Shown here piece after piece: positions 17,948 through 26,574 of a stretch of DNA of 33,875 bases (position 1 is the stretch's first letter; the number at the start of each line of letters is the position of its first letter). The position numbers and the translations under genes are program-made. The notes beneath the pieces were generated by a model, which was not told where the DNA came from, searched no databases, and worked only from the letters and a program-made list of their open reading frames with translations. The DNA comes from Candidatus Oceanisphaera merdipullorum (GTDB lineage: Bacteria; Pseudomonadota; Gammaproteobacteria; Enterobacterales; Aeromonadaceae), in NCBI GenBank assembly GCA_018883865.1, contig JAHLFI010000106.1:1-33875 (forward strand). The letters are read 5' to 3'.

Positions 17948-18592
17948 GTGAATATGTCTCATTCTTCTTATGCGTTGTTAGGGTTTGCAGGGTTTAGCGG
18001 CAGCGGCAAAACCACCTTACTCAGACAATTGGTCTCATTGCTCAGCCAGCAAGGGCTCACTATCGGTATTATCAAACACACCCATCACGATGTGGAGCAA
18101 GACACACCGGGCAAAGACAGCTTTGAATTACGTCATGCCGGCGCCGTGCAGTCTGTGTTAGCTGGCCCTAAACGCACTATTGTCACCTTTGAGCATCTTC
18201 GGTCACAAGAAGCTGATTTATATGAGTCTATTTCACGGCTCGACTTAGCCCACCTCGATTTAGTCTTGGTCGAAGGCTTTCGCCATGCCGCCATTAATAA
18301 ACTCGAAGTACACAGGCCCATTTACCAAAAGCCACTACTCTGCGAGCAAGATAACTTTATTTTAGCGGTGGCTACAGACGACCCTCACCTTTGCGCCCCA
18401 GTACCGCTGCTCGACCTAAACGATGCAGCTGCTATTGCCACACAGATAGTGCTGTGGTGGCAAACGGGACGCTTGTGCGTTCCGGTACTGCCAGCTTCTC
18501 ACCTGCCGGATAACCACATTGGCGCCGATAGTTGCCATATAGCCAAGGATGCTGACGATAATAATGCTGATGGCGGGTCTCTGCCCGCATAA
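17948..18592 (+). CDS. mobB: Molybdopterin-guanine dinucleotide biosynthesis adaptor MobB
   Basis: MobB is a GTP-binding P-loop protein that assists MobA in attaching GMP to molybdopterin. The Walker A motif GFSGSGKTT is at 15-23, and KHTHHDVEQDTPGKDSFELRHAGA is the family's second signature. LVLVEGFRHA is the Walker B-like region. At 214 residues it is about 40 longer than E. coli MobB (175); the extra C-terminal tail is polar, ends in a DADDNNADGG stretch, and lies in the part that overlaps the convergent MsrA-like gene on the other strand. The start is GTG 17948 (weak CAGG nine bases upstream) or ATG 17954. No other molybdenum-cofactor gene is in the window. Confidence 0.9.
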   Translation: MNMSHSSYALLGFAGFSGSGKTTLLRQLVSLLSQQGLTIGIIKHTHHDVEQDTPGKDSFELRHAGAVQSVLAGPKRTIVTFEHLRSQEADLYESISRLDLAHLDLVLVEGFRHAAINKLEVHRPIYQKPLLCEQDNFILAVATDDPHLCAPVPLLDLNDAAAIATQIVLWWQTGRLCVPVLPASHLPDNHIGADSCHIAKDADDNNADGGSLPA

Positions 18593-19136
18593 AGTTGTCC
18601 AAGGGTAAGATTCGTACCGCCAGTTTACGCTGTAACGCCAAAGCGTGGGTCGCACGACTTTGCTGTGCCCAACGCTGTTGCAGCGGCGTTTGCACATAGA
18701 GTGCCGGACTAAATTCATCCCCTCGGTCGCAATATTGACCCTCGTTATCTAGCGCATCGACCGCTGCCCAATAAAGAGTAAGTAAGTCACCATAACTAAT
18801 CTGTTGGGCATCGTATGTCACCCGCACCACTTGGCGTCGCCTATGCTGGTGACTGTTTTGAACCCAGCCCACTTCGATATGCGTAATACCTGGGCGCTCG
18901 GCAAACAAGGCCTCCATCACCCAAAAACTGCCGCCGGCGAAAATCGCTTCACCTATGCCTGCGTCGTCAACCAAAGTTTCACTGCCCCGTGTTTGCTCAA
19001 CTGCGGCGTTTGCCCTAACGTCGTCTTCCGCCATTAGATCAACCGACACTTTAGCCTGCGCCACAGCCACACAGGCACTGAACAACAGGCTCGCCAACAG
19101 TAAATTTACCAATTGCGATCCTTCTTTTGCCTGCAT
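18432..19136 (-). CDS. Exported MsrA-like protein lacking the catalytic cysteine
   Basis: This 234-residue protein aligns by eye with peptide methionine-sulfoxide reductase A but the catalytic motif GGCFW reads GGSFW (Ser70, codon AGT at 18929-18927). The Glu that follows (VMEA) is kept. Other MsrA landmarks are partly kept: VTYD, DRGDEFSPALY, and FMRAETRHQHYYRQHP. The GYAGG and GHAE loops are lost. Only Cys135 and Cys207 remain in the mature part. A hydrophobic N-terminal signal (about 9-28) ends either in a lipobox-like FSAC or in a signal peptidase I site AVAQA, so the product is probably periplasmic. TTG 19112 is a likely alternative start because GAAGGA lies six bases before it. The last 53 codons overlap the 3' end of mobB on the opposite strand. 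It is unlikely to be a normal Msr; a binding or altered role is inference. Confidence 0.75.
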   Translation of the reverse strand: MQAKEGSQLVNLLLASLLFSACVAVAQAKVSVDLMAEDDVRANAAVEQTRGSETLVDDAGIGEAIFAGGSFWVMEALFAERPGITHIEVGWVQNSHQHRRRQVVRVTYDAQQISYGDLLTLYWAAVDALDNEGQYCDRGDEFSPALYVQTPLQQRWAQQSRATHALALQRKLAVRILPLDNFMRAETRHQHYYRQHPWLYGNYRRQCGYPAGEKLAVPERTSVPFATTALSVWQ

Positions 19137-19637
19137 ATTTAGGCGTGAATGCCGGTTGCTAGCTCGTTTATCGCGGCAGATAAAAAGTAAACACAAGCGC
19201 GTCGATCAGTACATGCAGCTTTGCTGGCCATTTTTGCGAAAGGACCATACTGGAGCTAAAGAACCATGCTAACCAAATAAAATGAGATGAAAACTCTTTT
19301 TTTAGCGCATTAGCCGTACATTCACACCCAACTCCTAGCCTTGGGGCCCCTAAGATTAGGCGCACCAGCGCTTAGCGTCAAAGGGTGACGCACCCTACTT
19401 TCCGCTTCATTTTTCTATACTAAAAAACGCTAATTCCGACTAAAACGATGTCCTATCACACTTTTATGACGGGTGCGTGATAATGCCCACATTGTAATGC
19501 TTTATTCCCCACTCGGTAGTAAACTGCTCGCGATCAAACTCAGGTCAAAAAAATGCAATTAATTCTTCGTTATCAGTACTTAAGTCAAGCATCAAGCTAA
19601 GCTTTTACTATAAGAAGCCCTAATATCTGATAGCGCT
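19137..19637. other. 500-base intergenic region before the PBP gene
   Basis: I see no convincing gene here. A perfect 6-bp hairpin (GCGTCA at 19375-19380, TGACGC at 19386-19391, loop AAGGG) is present. The last 80 bases are AT-rich and probably hold the promoter of the downstream penicillin-binding protein (TACTATAAG near 19605-19615), but no -35/-10 pair is convincing. Confidence 0.35.
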
Positions 19638-19649
19638 ATGAGGTCGTTG

Positions 19650-22600
19650 ATGGGAACAATACCCAGTGTGGAACAAAACATACGGCCAAAAACCGAGCCC
19701 GCACCTAAAATACGGCGGCGGTGGACTGTGTGGCGCATCTCTTTCTGGCTGCTGGTGCTGCTATTACTGATTGTGGCAGTGGGACTCTTGACCTATGAAA
19801 TGCGTACCTCTTGGTTGCAGTCTCGTGAGATCCCCCGCTACGCCAACAGTTTGACTTATTCCTTGGAGACAAGCCCAAGTGAAGCTATACGCTTTCCTGT
19901 ACATGGGCCTTTCGATCAACGCTTAGGTTATGCTCGGCTGCCTGAGTTATTAACACGCCTAAAAAAACAACATTTTATGGTCACTCAACAGGTGCAGTTT
20001 TCTCCGGCGTTGCAGCAATATACTGAGCATGGTCTGTATCCCCCGTATCTCGAAAAAACACAGGCCGGCCTGTTTATTGGCGATTGTCGCCGTGAGCCCA
20101 TCTATGACTATGTTTACCCGCAGCGTCATTATGCAAACTTTGCCAGTATCGCGCCTTTAGTGGTGAACACTTTGCTGTTTATTGAAAACCGCGACTTGTT
20201 AAGCTCTGATTTCCCGGCCATTAATCCCGCAGTAGACTGGCCGCGCTTTACTAAGGCCGCGCTGTCGCAGCTTGGCCGTGCGTTGGACTTGCAAGATGAC
20301 TCCGCCGGCGGCAGTACCTTGGCCACGCAAATAGAAAAATTTCGCCACTCCCCAGGCGGCCGTACGCCCTCTGCCAGTGAAAAACTACGCCAAATGATTT
20401 CCGCCAGCGTGCGCGCCTATCAAAATGGCCCCGAAACCCTAGCGGCACGCCAAAATATCGCACTCGCCTATTTAAATTCTGTGCCCTTGGCCGCGGCCCC
20501 CGGCCACGGTGAAATTAACGGCATAGGCGATGGTTTATGGTTGTGGTTTGGTGCCGAACTCAATGAAGTTAACCGCTTATTAGACCCAAGCGCCCAGCCT
20601 GAAAAAGAACTCGCCGCTCGCGGTCTTGCGCTACGTCAAGTCATCGCCTTAATGATTTCCCAACGTCGACCTTCCTATTATTTGCATGCAGGCCGAGATG
20701 ATCTGCATGAATTAACCAACAGTTATCTCCGGCTACAAGTCCAAGCTGGCATGATAAGCCCTGCGCTTCGCGACGCGGCCCTAGCACAAACCCTGACTTT
20801 TCGTAATTTCCGCGAGCAGCCGGTTACTCAATATGTGGAAAACAGTAAAACCTTATTGGTGACCCGCGGTCGCTTGGCCAATTTACTGGGCATGTCCTTT
20901 TATGAATTAGACCGCTTAGACTTATCCGCCAACACCACGCTTAACGCCGAGCTGCAGCAACAAGTCACCACCTATTTACAGCAATTAGCGGATCCTGAGG
21001 TAGCGCGCGCCATTGGCTTATACGGGGAGCGATTGCTCTCCCCCGAAAAAACCGCAGATGTGCGCTACAGTTTTACGCTCTTTGAGCGTGGCGAGCAGGG
21101 ATTTTACGTGCGAGTACAAACCGACAACACAATGCAACCTTTTGATATTAACGAGGGCAGTAAACTTGAGCTGGGCTCGACCGCCAAGCTCAGGGTAATG
21201 GCGACCTATCTGGAAATTATTGCCGAGCTTCATCAACAATATGCAGAGCTAACTACACAAAAATTGCGTGAACTGAAACCCGCCGCGCAAGATTATCTGA
21301 GCCAATGGGCGATTCAGTATTTACTGCGTAACCCCGATCATGACTTGCCGACCATGCTTGACGCGGCCCTCGCCCGACGTTACTCCGCCAGTACCGGTGA
21401 GCAGTTTTTCACCGGCGGTGGTATGCACACCTTTAACAACTTTCGTCGCCAAGATAATGGCCGCAACCCCACCCTAATTGAGTCATTGCGTGAGTCTATC
21501 AATCTGCCCTTTATTAGAGTGATGCGCGACATAGTGCGCTACAGCATCTATAAAAACGAAAATCGCGCCCAACTGCTGAGCGACGATAAAGACCCAAGAC
21601 GCCAAGAGTACTTAAGCCGCTTTGCGGACCGAGAAGGCCGCGTATTTTTACTGCGTTTTTGGCGTAAATATCAAGATAAAACCACAAGCGAGCGCTTAGA
21701 CCACTTTTTTAATGGTCTGCGCCCCACGGCAACCCGCTTAGCCGCGGTACACAGATATTTACTGCCCAACGCCAGTCAACAAGAGTTTGAGGCCTTTATC
21801 AGTGAGCGTTTACCCAATGCCAGACTCAATGAGAAACGGCTGCAACAGTTATATGATAACTATGGCCCAGGCGCCTATAACCTAGCGGATCAAGGCTACA
21901 TAGCCCGAGTACACCCGTTAGAGTTGTGGTTATTGAGCTACCTACAAGAGAACCCAGAGGCGCGTTTCACCGACGCGGCAGACTCCAGCGTTGAACAGCG
22001 CCAAGAAGTGTACGCTTGGCTGTTTAAAACCCGTCATCGCAGTGCCCGTGACTCGCGTATTCGCACCATGCTGGAAATAGAGGCCTTTAGTGATATTCAT
22101 CAACGCTGGGAGCAAGTCGGCTTTCCGTTTGACAGCTTAGTGCCGTCCTTGGCGACGGCCATCGGTAGCTCGGGAGACAAACCGGTGGCGCTGGCCGAAT
22201 TGGTGGGCATTATTTTAAACGGCGGTATTCGCCTGCCTACGGTGCGCATGGATCAACTGCACTTTGCCGCCAATACGCCTTATGAAACCCAGCTGGCTCC
22301 GCAATTACAACAAGCCAAACGGGTGATGCATAAAGATGTGGCGGCGGTATTAAAAAATGCGCTATCGCAAGTAGTGGAAGGCGGTACGGCGCGGCGCTTG
22401 CAAGGCGGCTTTAGCGCCAGCGACGGCACTGTGCTAACCATGGGCGGTAAAACCGGCACCGGTGATAACCGTATTCAAACCGTTAGTCGCTATGGCCAAG
22501 TACTGACGTCGCAAGCCCGTAACCGTACCGCCACTTTCGTGTTTTATTTAGGCGAGCACCACTTTGGCACCCTAACCGCTTATGTGCCGGGCTCCGAGTC

Positions 22601-22829
22601 CGACAAGTTTACCTTTACCTCGGCGCTGCCGGTGCAGGTATTAAAAGGCATGGAGCCGATTTTGCGCCCCTACCTCAACGTCGGAGCTCACAGTGGCTGC
22701 AGTGCGCCAGAAATCACCGGCTCGGGTGTAACTGACCATCAACAGTTAGAGCTAAAGGCGCTGGAGTTTAAAAGTGCTACGCCCAATAACTTAGCCAATA
22801 ACGCCAGTCATAATAGCCCCCTGAACTGA
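19650..22829 (+). CDS. Large divergent class A penicillin-binding protein (GT51 plus transpeptidase)
   Basis: This 1059-residue protein has a basic cytosolic tail, one TM helix (about 28-50) and a periplasmic body. The GT51 glycosyltransferase keeps the first catalytic Glu in IENRDL (Glu179; canonical EDRxF) and GGSTLATQIEK (canonical GGSTITQQ), but at the canonical KxxE position it reads KLRQ (Gln248). The transpeptidase triad is intact: STAK (Ser510), SIN (616-618) and KTGT (Lys934). SxN and KTG are about 315 residues apart against roughly 125 in E. coli PBP1b, so there is an insertion of about 190 residues, charged and helical. No UB2H domain is apparent. ATG 19650 is chosen because GAGG lies six bases upstream; ATG 19638 is an in-frame alternative. 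It is monocistronic, with a strong terminator after it. It could be a specialised PBP rather than the housekeeping PBP1a/1b. Confidence 0.85.
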   Translation: MGTIPSVEQNIRPKTEPAPKIRRRWTVWRISFWLLVLLLLIVAVGLLTYEMRTSWLQSREIPRYANSLTYSLETSPSEAIRFPVHGPFDQRLGYARLPELLTRLKKQHFMVTQQVQFSPALQQYTEHGLYPPYLEKTQAGLFIGDCRREPIYDYVYPQRHYANFASIAPLVVNTLLFIENRDLLSSDFPAINPAVDWPRFTKAALSQLGRALDLQDDSAGGSTLATQIEKFRHSPGGRTPSASEKLRQMISASVRAYQNGPETLAARQNIALAYLNSVPLAAAPGHGEINGIGDGLWLWFGAELNEVNRLLDPSAQPEKELAARGLALRQVIALMISQRRPSYYLHAGRDDLHELTNSYLRLQVQAGMISPALRDAALAQTLTFRNFREQPVTQYVENSKTLLVTRGRLANLLGMSFYELDRLDLSANTTLNAELQQQVTTYLQQLADPEVARAIGLYGERLLSPEKTADVRYSFTLFERGEQGFYVRVQTDNTMQPFDINEGSKLELGSTAKLRVMATYLEIIAELHQQYAELTTQKLRELKPAAQDYLSQWAIQYLLRNPDHDLPTMLDAALARRYSASTGEQFFTGGGMHTFNNFRRQDNGRNPTLIESLRESINLPFIRVMRDIVRYSIYKNENRAQLLSDDKDPRRQEYLSRFADREGRVFLLRFWRKYQDKTTSERLDHFFNGLRPTATRLAAVHRYLLPNASQQEFEAFISERLPNARLNEKRLQQLYDNYGPGAYNLADQGYIARVHPLELWLLSYLQENPEARFTDAADSSVEQRQEVYAWLFKTRHRSARDSRIRTMLEIEAFSDIHQRWEQVGFPFDSLVPSLATAIGSSGDKPVALAELVGIILNGGIRLPTVRMDQLHFAANTPYETQLAPQLQQAKRVMHKDVAAVLKNALSQVVEGGTARRLQGGFSASDGTVLTMGGKTGTGDNRIQTVSRYGQVLTSQARNRTATFVFYLGEHHFGTLTAYVPGSESDKFTFTSALPVQVLKGMEPILRPYLNVGAHSGCSAPEITGSGVTDHQQLELKALEFKSATPNNLANNASHNSPLN

Positions 22830-22851
22830 ATCCGCTTTATCCGTACTTCCC

Positions 22852-22877
22852 AGAGGCGCTTTGCGCCTCTTTTTATT
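22852..22877 (+). terminator. Rho-independent terminator after the PBP gene
   Basis: AGAGGCGC (22852-22859) and GCGCCTCT (22863-22870) form a perfect 8-bp stem with a 3-base loop, followed by TTTTATT. Confidence 0.92.
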
Positions 22878-22993
22878 ACCAAATGAGCGAGTGAGCTCGC
22901 CTTCGCTATTAGCAAATCGTGGGACCTAACTGTTACTTGGCACGCACACTTTTGTTAACATAAGCGACTTTTTGCCGTTATTGGAAGTCGGTT

Positions 22994-24058
22994 ATGACAG
23001 AGTCCTCTCCTTTATCCTTCGCTTGGCTGCCTGCCATCCCCTCCCTCAACAATCCCGCGCTGCAGGCTCAAGTTAGCGCAAGCATCGATAATAAAACCAA
23101 GCCGCTGGGTGCACTGGGCCAATTAGAGAGCGTGGCGCAGCAATTAGGCATGATCCAAAACAGCACCCAACCTAGCTTAAACGAGCCGCAAATTTGCGTG
23201 TTTGCCGCCGACCATGGTCTCACGCGCCATGGTACCTCTGCCTACCCTAACGCGGTCACGGTGCAAATGGTGCACAATATTTTAGCGGGAGGGGCAGCCA
23301 TTAGTGTGTTTGCGCGCCAGCATCAGATAGCACTGCAGGTGATCGATGCAGGTGTAGCGACGGACTTGCCCTACCATCCGCAATTATTGCACCATAAAAT
23401 ACGCTACGGCAGTCGTGACGCCCTAAATGAGCAGGCCATGAGTGATGAGGAATGTGTGGCGGCGCTCACCACCGGCATGGCCATCGTCAGCAAACTGCCC
23501 GGCAATGTATTAATGGTCGGAGAAATGGGCATAGGTAACACCTCCGCGGCCAGCCTTTTACTGGCTCGCTTAGGCAAGGTGCCCCTTCACGAATGTGTGG
23601 GTCGAGGCACAGGCCTCGACGATGCGGGCTTGCGTCATAAAGAGCATATTCTCACCCAAGTCCTGGCACTTCACGCTCAGGCCCAGTCGCCATTTTCGGC
23701 TTTGGCCGCTTTAGGTGGCTTAGAAGTGGCCATGATGGTGGGGGCGCTAATTCAAGGAGCCAGCCAAAGGCGCGTGCTCTTAATGGACGGTTTTATTGCC
23801 GGCGTGGCCCTGCTGGTCGCCGAGCAATTAGCGCCCGGCGTCCGCCAATATGCGGTGTTTGCTCATCAGTCCGCCGAGCCCGGCCATCAACACCTATTAC
23901 GCTTATTGGCCGCCGAGCCGCTGCTGCAGCTGCAACTGCGACTCGGAGAAGGCAGCGGCGCCGCATTGGCCTATCCATTATTGCAATCCGCCTGCCTGTT
24001 TTTACGTGAAATGGCCAGCTTTGAGAGCGCAGGTATCAGCGAGCAAGCAGCACCATGA
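22994..24058 (+). CDS. cobT: Nicotinate-nucleotide:dimethylbenzimidazole phosphoribosyltransferase CobT
   Basis: CobT makes alpha-ribazole phosphate, the activated lower ligand of cobalamin, from nicotinate mononucleotide and a benzimidazole. It has 354 residues (Salmonella 356). Visible motifs are KPLGALGQLE at the start, FAADHG, GEMGIGNTSAAS, GRGTG and near the end GEGSGAA, whose Glu is the catalytic residue. It heads a three-gene operon with 4-base ATGA overlaps to cobS and then cobC. The 117-base leader after the upstream terminator has no room for, and no sign of, a cobalamin riboswitch. cobU, which usually completes this set, is not in the window. Confidence 0.95.
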   Translation: MTESSPLSFAWLPAIPSLNNPALQAQVSASIDNKTKPLGALGQLESVAQQLGMIQNSTQPSLNEPQICVFAADHGLTRHGTSAYPNAVTVQMVHNILAGGAAISVFARQHQIALQVIDAGVATDLPYHPQLLHHKIRYGSRDALNEQAMSDEECVAALTTGMAIVSKLPGNVLMVGEMGIGNTSAASLLLARLGKVPLHECVGRGTGLDDAGLRHKEHILTQVLALHAQAQSPFSALAALGGLEVAMMVGALIQGASQRRVLLMDGFIAGVALLVAEQLAPGVRQYAVFAHQSAEPGHQHLLRLLAAEPLLQLQLRLGEGSGAALAYPLLQSACLFLREMASFESAGISEQAAP

Positions 24059-24891
24059 TGCGCCCAACCTTAGGCCAACGGCTACTGGCTCAGCTCACCC
24101 ATGAAAGTCGCTTATTATTGGTGGCCATACAGTTTTTAACCCGCTTGCCGGTGCCGGCCTTCAAGGAATATCAACCAGACTGGCTACACCAAAGCAGCCG
24201 GCATTTTCCTGCGGTGGGTTTATTGGTCGGGCTGATTTGCGCCAGTGCTTTTTGGCTCAGCTCCCTAATTTTTCCGCCGTTAGTGGCCGCCGTCATCAGC
24301 ACCGCCCTGGGTATAAAAATGACAGGTGCCTTTCATGAGGACGGGCTCGCCGATACCTGCGATGGCTTAGGCGGAGGCCTCACCCGTGAGCGAGCGCTGA
24401 CCATTATGAAAGACTCACGCCTCGGCGCCTTTGGTACCTTAGGCTTAATGATGGCGATTTTACTTAAAGTCAGCTTGCTGGCCAGCATGAGCCTGCCCGT
24501 GGCCTTAATCGCCTTAGTGATCGGCCACTGTGCCTCACGTTTATGCTGCATCAGCTTGTTGGCGCTCTTGCCTTACGGCGGCGAGCTTGAGCATGCCAAA
24601 GCCAAACCCATGGCCCAGCAACTGACTCTGCAGCAAGGCGTACTCAGTGCGGGCTGGCTGGTCTTTGCATGTTGGTTTGTCAGTATTTTTTGGCCTCAGG
24701 CCATGGCCCAAATAAGTGGCGGCCAGTGGTTACTGGCGCTGGTATTGGCCTTATTAGCCACCCTTTATATGCGCCGCTTACTAACCCGCCGCTTAGGCGG
24801 CTACACAGGTGATGGCCTAGGCGCAACGCAACAACTCAGCGAGCTGGCTATTTACCTAGGTTTAGCCGCCACTTGGGGGGACATATCATGA
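24055..24891 (+). CDS. cobS: Adenosylcobinamide-GDP ribazoletransferase CobS
   Basis: CobS is a polytopic membrane enzyme that joins adenosylcobinamide-GDP to alpha-ribazole (phosphate), the last backbone step of cobalamin. The 278-residue protein has about six hydrophobic segments and the family signature HEDGLADTCDGLGGG (acidic metal-binding motif) followed by MKDSRLGAFGTLGL. RRLGGYTGDGLGATQQLSEL near the C-terminus is also characteristic. ATG 24055 overlaps the cobT stop by four bases, and its own stop overlaps cobC in the same way, so the three are translationally coupled. Confidence 0.95.
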   Translation: MMRPTLGQRLLAQLTHESRLLLVAIQFLTRLPVPAFKEYQPDWLHQSSRHFPAVGLLVGLICASAFWLSSLIFPPLVAAVISTALGIKMTGAFHEDGLADTCDGLGGGLTRERALTIMKDSRLGAFGTLGLMMAILLKVSLLASMSLPVALIALVIGHCASRLCCISLLALLPYGGELEHAKAKPMAQQLTLQQGVLSAGWLVFACWFVSIFWPQAMAQISGGQWLLALVLALLATLYMRRLLTRRLGGYTGDGLGATQQLSELAIYLGLAATWGDIS

Positions 24892-25532
24892 GCGAGAAGC
24901 CATCTTCACTTAGCAACGCTCTTTGCCCCGCTAACTATCAGACTAATAATCAAACGAATAGTCACGCCACCACTTTCTACCTGTGGCGCCACCCCAAGCC
25001 GATTAACGCCACAGGCCGCTGCATTGGCCACACCGACTTGCTGGTAGATAAACGTAAACTGCGCCGTTTAGCGAATCACATTCACGCCTTTACCCGACGC
25101 CATCGCCTACCCAAAGTGATTTGGCTGAGCAGCTTACAGCGATCTCGTGGCGTGGGTGATATCTTAGCTAAACGGGGATTTGTGTGCCACATCTCTACGC
25201 AATTGTGTGAAATCGATTTTGGTGACTGGGATGGTCGGCCTTGGGCAGCCATAGCCAAGGCAGAAATAGATGCTTGGTGCGCAAATTTTGCCGATTTTAC
25301 GCCGAATAGCGGCGAAAATGTGCAGCAATTATACCAGCGAGTGCGCTTATGGTTAACGCAGCAAAGTGAGTCGCAAACTCAGCCTACTAGCGTATTAGTG
25401 GTCGGCCACGCCGGCTGGATCACCGCAGCCTGCATGGTGTGGGCTAACCAAGGCGTACCGCAACAGCCCAGCGACTGGCCTGCCCCACCTAAATATCGGC
25501 AACTAAAGGTGCTCTCTCCGCGCCCAGCTTAA
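24888..25532 (+). CDS. cobC: Alpha-ribazole phosphatase-like histidine phosphatase CobC
   Basis: This is a phosphoglycerate-mutase-fold phosphatase that should remove the phosphate from alpha-ribazole 5'-phosphate or adenosylcobalamin 5'-phosphate. It has 214 residues. The phospho-histidine motif is LWRHPKPINATGRCIGHTDL (RHP in place of the commoner RHG, as usual in CobC). CEIDFGDWDGRPW and VVGHAGWI supply the catalytic Glu region and the second His. The first 25 residues are a polar, Asn-rich extension. ATG 24888 overlaps the cobS stop (ATGA) and has a G-run (24875-24880) as ribosome site; an upstream in-frame TTG at 24873 is rejected. Confidence 0.9.
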   Translation: MSEKPSSLSNALCPANYQTNNQTNSHATTFYLWRHPKPINATGRCIGHTDLLVDKRKLRRLANHIHAFTRRHRLPKVIWLSSLQRSRGVGDILAKRGFVCHISTQLCEIDFGDWDGRPWAAIAKAEIDAWCANFADFTPNSGENVQQLYQRVRLWLTQQSESQTQPTSVLVVGHAGWITAACMVWANQGVPQQPSDWPAPPKYRQLKVLSPRPA

Positions 25533-25656
25533 CCTCTTAATGCAGCTTAAAAATAGGCCGTGCCAACGCAAAGACAAAAGCAGGCCTAACACTGAATGGC
25601 TCATTATCTGAAAATATTAAGTTAACCGCTCGACGCCCATTTTTTAAATTGAAGCC

Positions 25657-26055
25657 TTACCTTAATTGCTCAATTTTAACGTTTGCCACTCCTGCGCGGA
25701 CCATATTAAGCTCGCGCGCCGCCTGCTCAGACAAGTCAATCACCCGCCCCTTAGCATAAGGACCACGGTCGTTGATGCGCACCACTATGGATTTTTGATT
25801 GTGCAGATTGGTCACTCTGACTTGAGTGCCAAAAGGTAGGGTTTTGTGTGCCGCCGTTAACGCATGCTTGTTAAACGGCTCACCACTGGCGGTTTTACGG
25901 CCATGATGGCGGCTCCCGTAGTAGGAAGCCTTGCCCTGCTCCATACTCACCACCGCAGGTCCGCTAACCGGCGGCGGTGCAGAAGGCGCACTACCACAAG
26001 ATTGCAACACCAATGGCAACAGCAGCCAGAGTACCCAACGTAGATTAAACGTCAT
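25657..26055 (-). CDS. rlpA: RlpA-like septal-ring lytic transglycosylase lipoprotein
   Basis: This 132-residue lipoprotein (lipobox LQSC, Cys20) is almost only the double-psi beta-barrel domain of RlpA, which cleaves denuded glycan strands at the septum in some gammaproteobacteria. Residues expected at the active site are visible: Glu59 in ASGEPF, His70 in LTAAH and Asp96 in INDRGPY, followed by [10 protein letters not shown]. It lacks the SPOR domain that recruits classic RlpA to denuded septal peptidoglycan, so localisation may differ and it may be a second, short RlpA paralogue. AGAGG eight bases upstream supports the start. It is 42 bases after the DUF4144-like gene and may be co-transcribed with it. 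Confidence 0.85.
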   Translation of the reverse strand: MTFNLRWVLWLLLPLVLQSCGSAPSAPPPVSGPAVVSMEQGKASYYGSRHHGRKTASGEPFNKHALTAAHKTLPFGTQVRVTNLHNQKSIVVRINDRGPYAKGRVIDLSEQAARELNMVRAGVANVKIEQLR

Positions 26056-26097
26056 ATCTTTGCCTCTAATCGGCCAGAACCTCGACCTATAGTTTGA

Positions 26098-26415
26098 CTA
26101 TTGCAGCTCCAGCCAGGCAACCAGTGCCATGGCGTCCGCTAAGGTGCGTGTGACCAGCTTAGCGGTACAACACACTCCTAGGCTCGCAGCATAGAGTTTT
26201 AGCTCAATATTAAGCTCAGCCAGTGATACTAACTCGGGTTGACGGTGCCAGTATAGGGTGTCATCGTTTTGCTGCGACAAAATATGAGTCCCACCTTGGC
26301 TATCTATTAATCGATCACCCCGCCATAAGCCCTGCTCAGCCAGCTGCTCGGGCCCGTCCGCCCAAGCGTAATTAGCCCCCTGTTCACAGATAATAATCAC
26401 CGGCCAGTGGATCAT
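26098..26415 (-). CDS. Small DUF4144-like protein, function unknown
   Basis: This 105-residue protein has no signal peptide or membrane segment. The opening MIHWPVIII, a central RLIDSQGGTHIL and a Cys pair near the C-terminus (GVCCTAKL) resemble the DUF4144 family of marine gammaproteobacteria; I place it there with moderate confidence. GGAG about nine bases upstream supports the start. It lies between the ccoG terminator and rlpA on the same strand. Confidence 0.6.
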   Translation of the reverse strand: MIHWPVIIICEQGANYAWADGPEQLAEQGLWRGDRLIDSQGGTHILSQQNDDTLYWHRQPELVSLAELNIELKLYAASLGVCCTAKLVTRTLADAMALVAWLELQ

Positions 26416-26449
26416 ATTGACGCGCTCCGTTTAGAAAATGGCCGTTAAA

Positions 26450-26487
26450 AAAATAGGGCCTGAAACTCGATACTCGAGCCTCAGGCC
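26450..26487 (-). terminator. Rho-independent terminator after ccoG
   Basis: Read on the minus strand, GGCCTGA/TCAGGCC (26481-26487 with 26457-26463) and an inner CTCGA/TCGAG stem form a long hairpin with a 2x2 internal loop, followed by CTATTTTTTT. It lies about 90 bases after the ccoG stop. Confidence 0.85.
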
Positions 26488-26574
26488 TCGCTTGGTTTAG
26501 CGCTGAAGTTTAGCATTCAAGTTTAATACTGAAGCTTAAGACTCAATGCCGACTCCCAGAGTAGCTCAATGTCG

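Noticed and set aside
22878..22993. Possible cobalamin riboswitch before cobT
   Set aside because: The leader is too short and has none of the conserved B12-box features.
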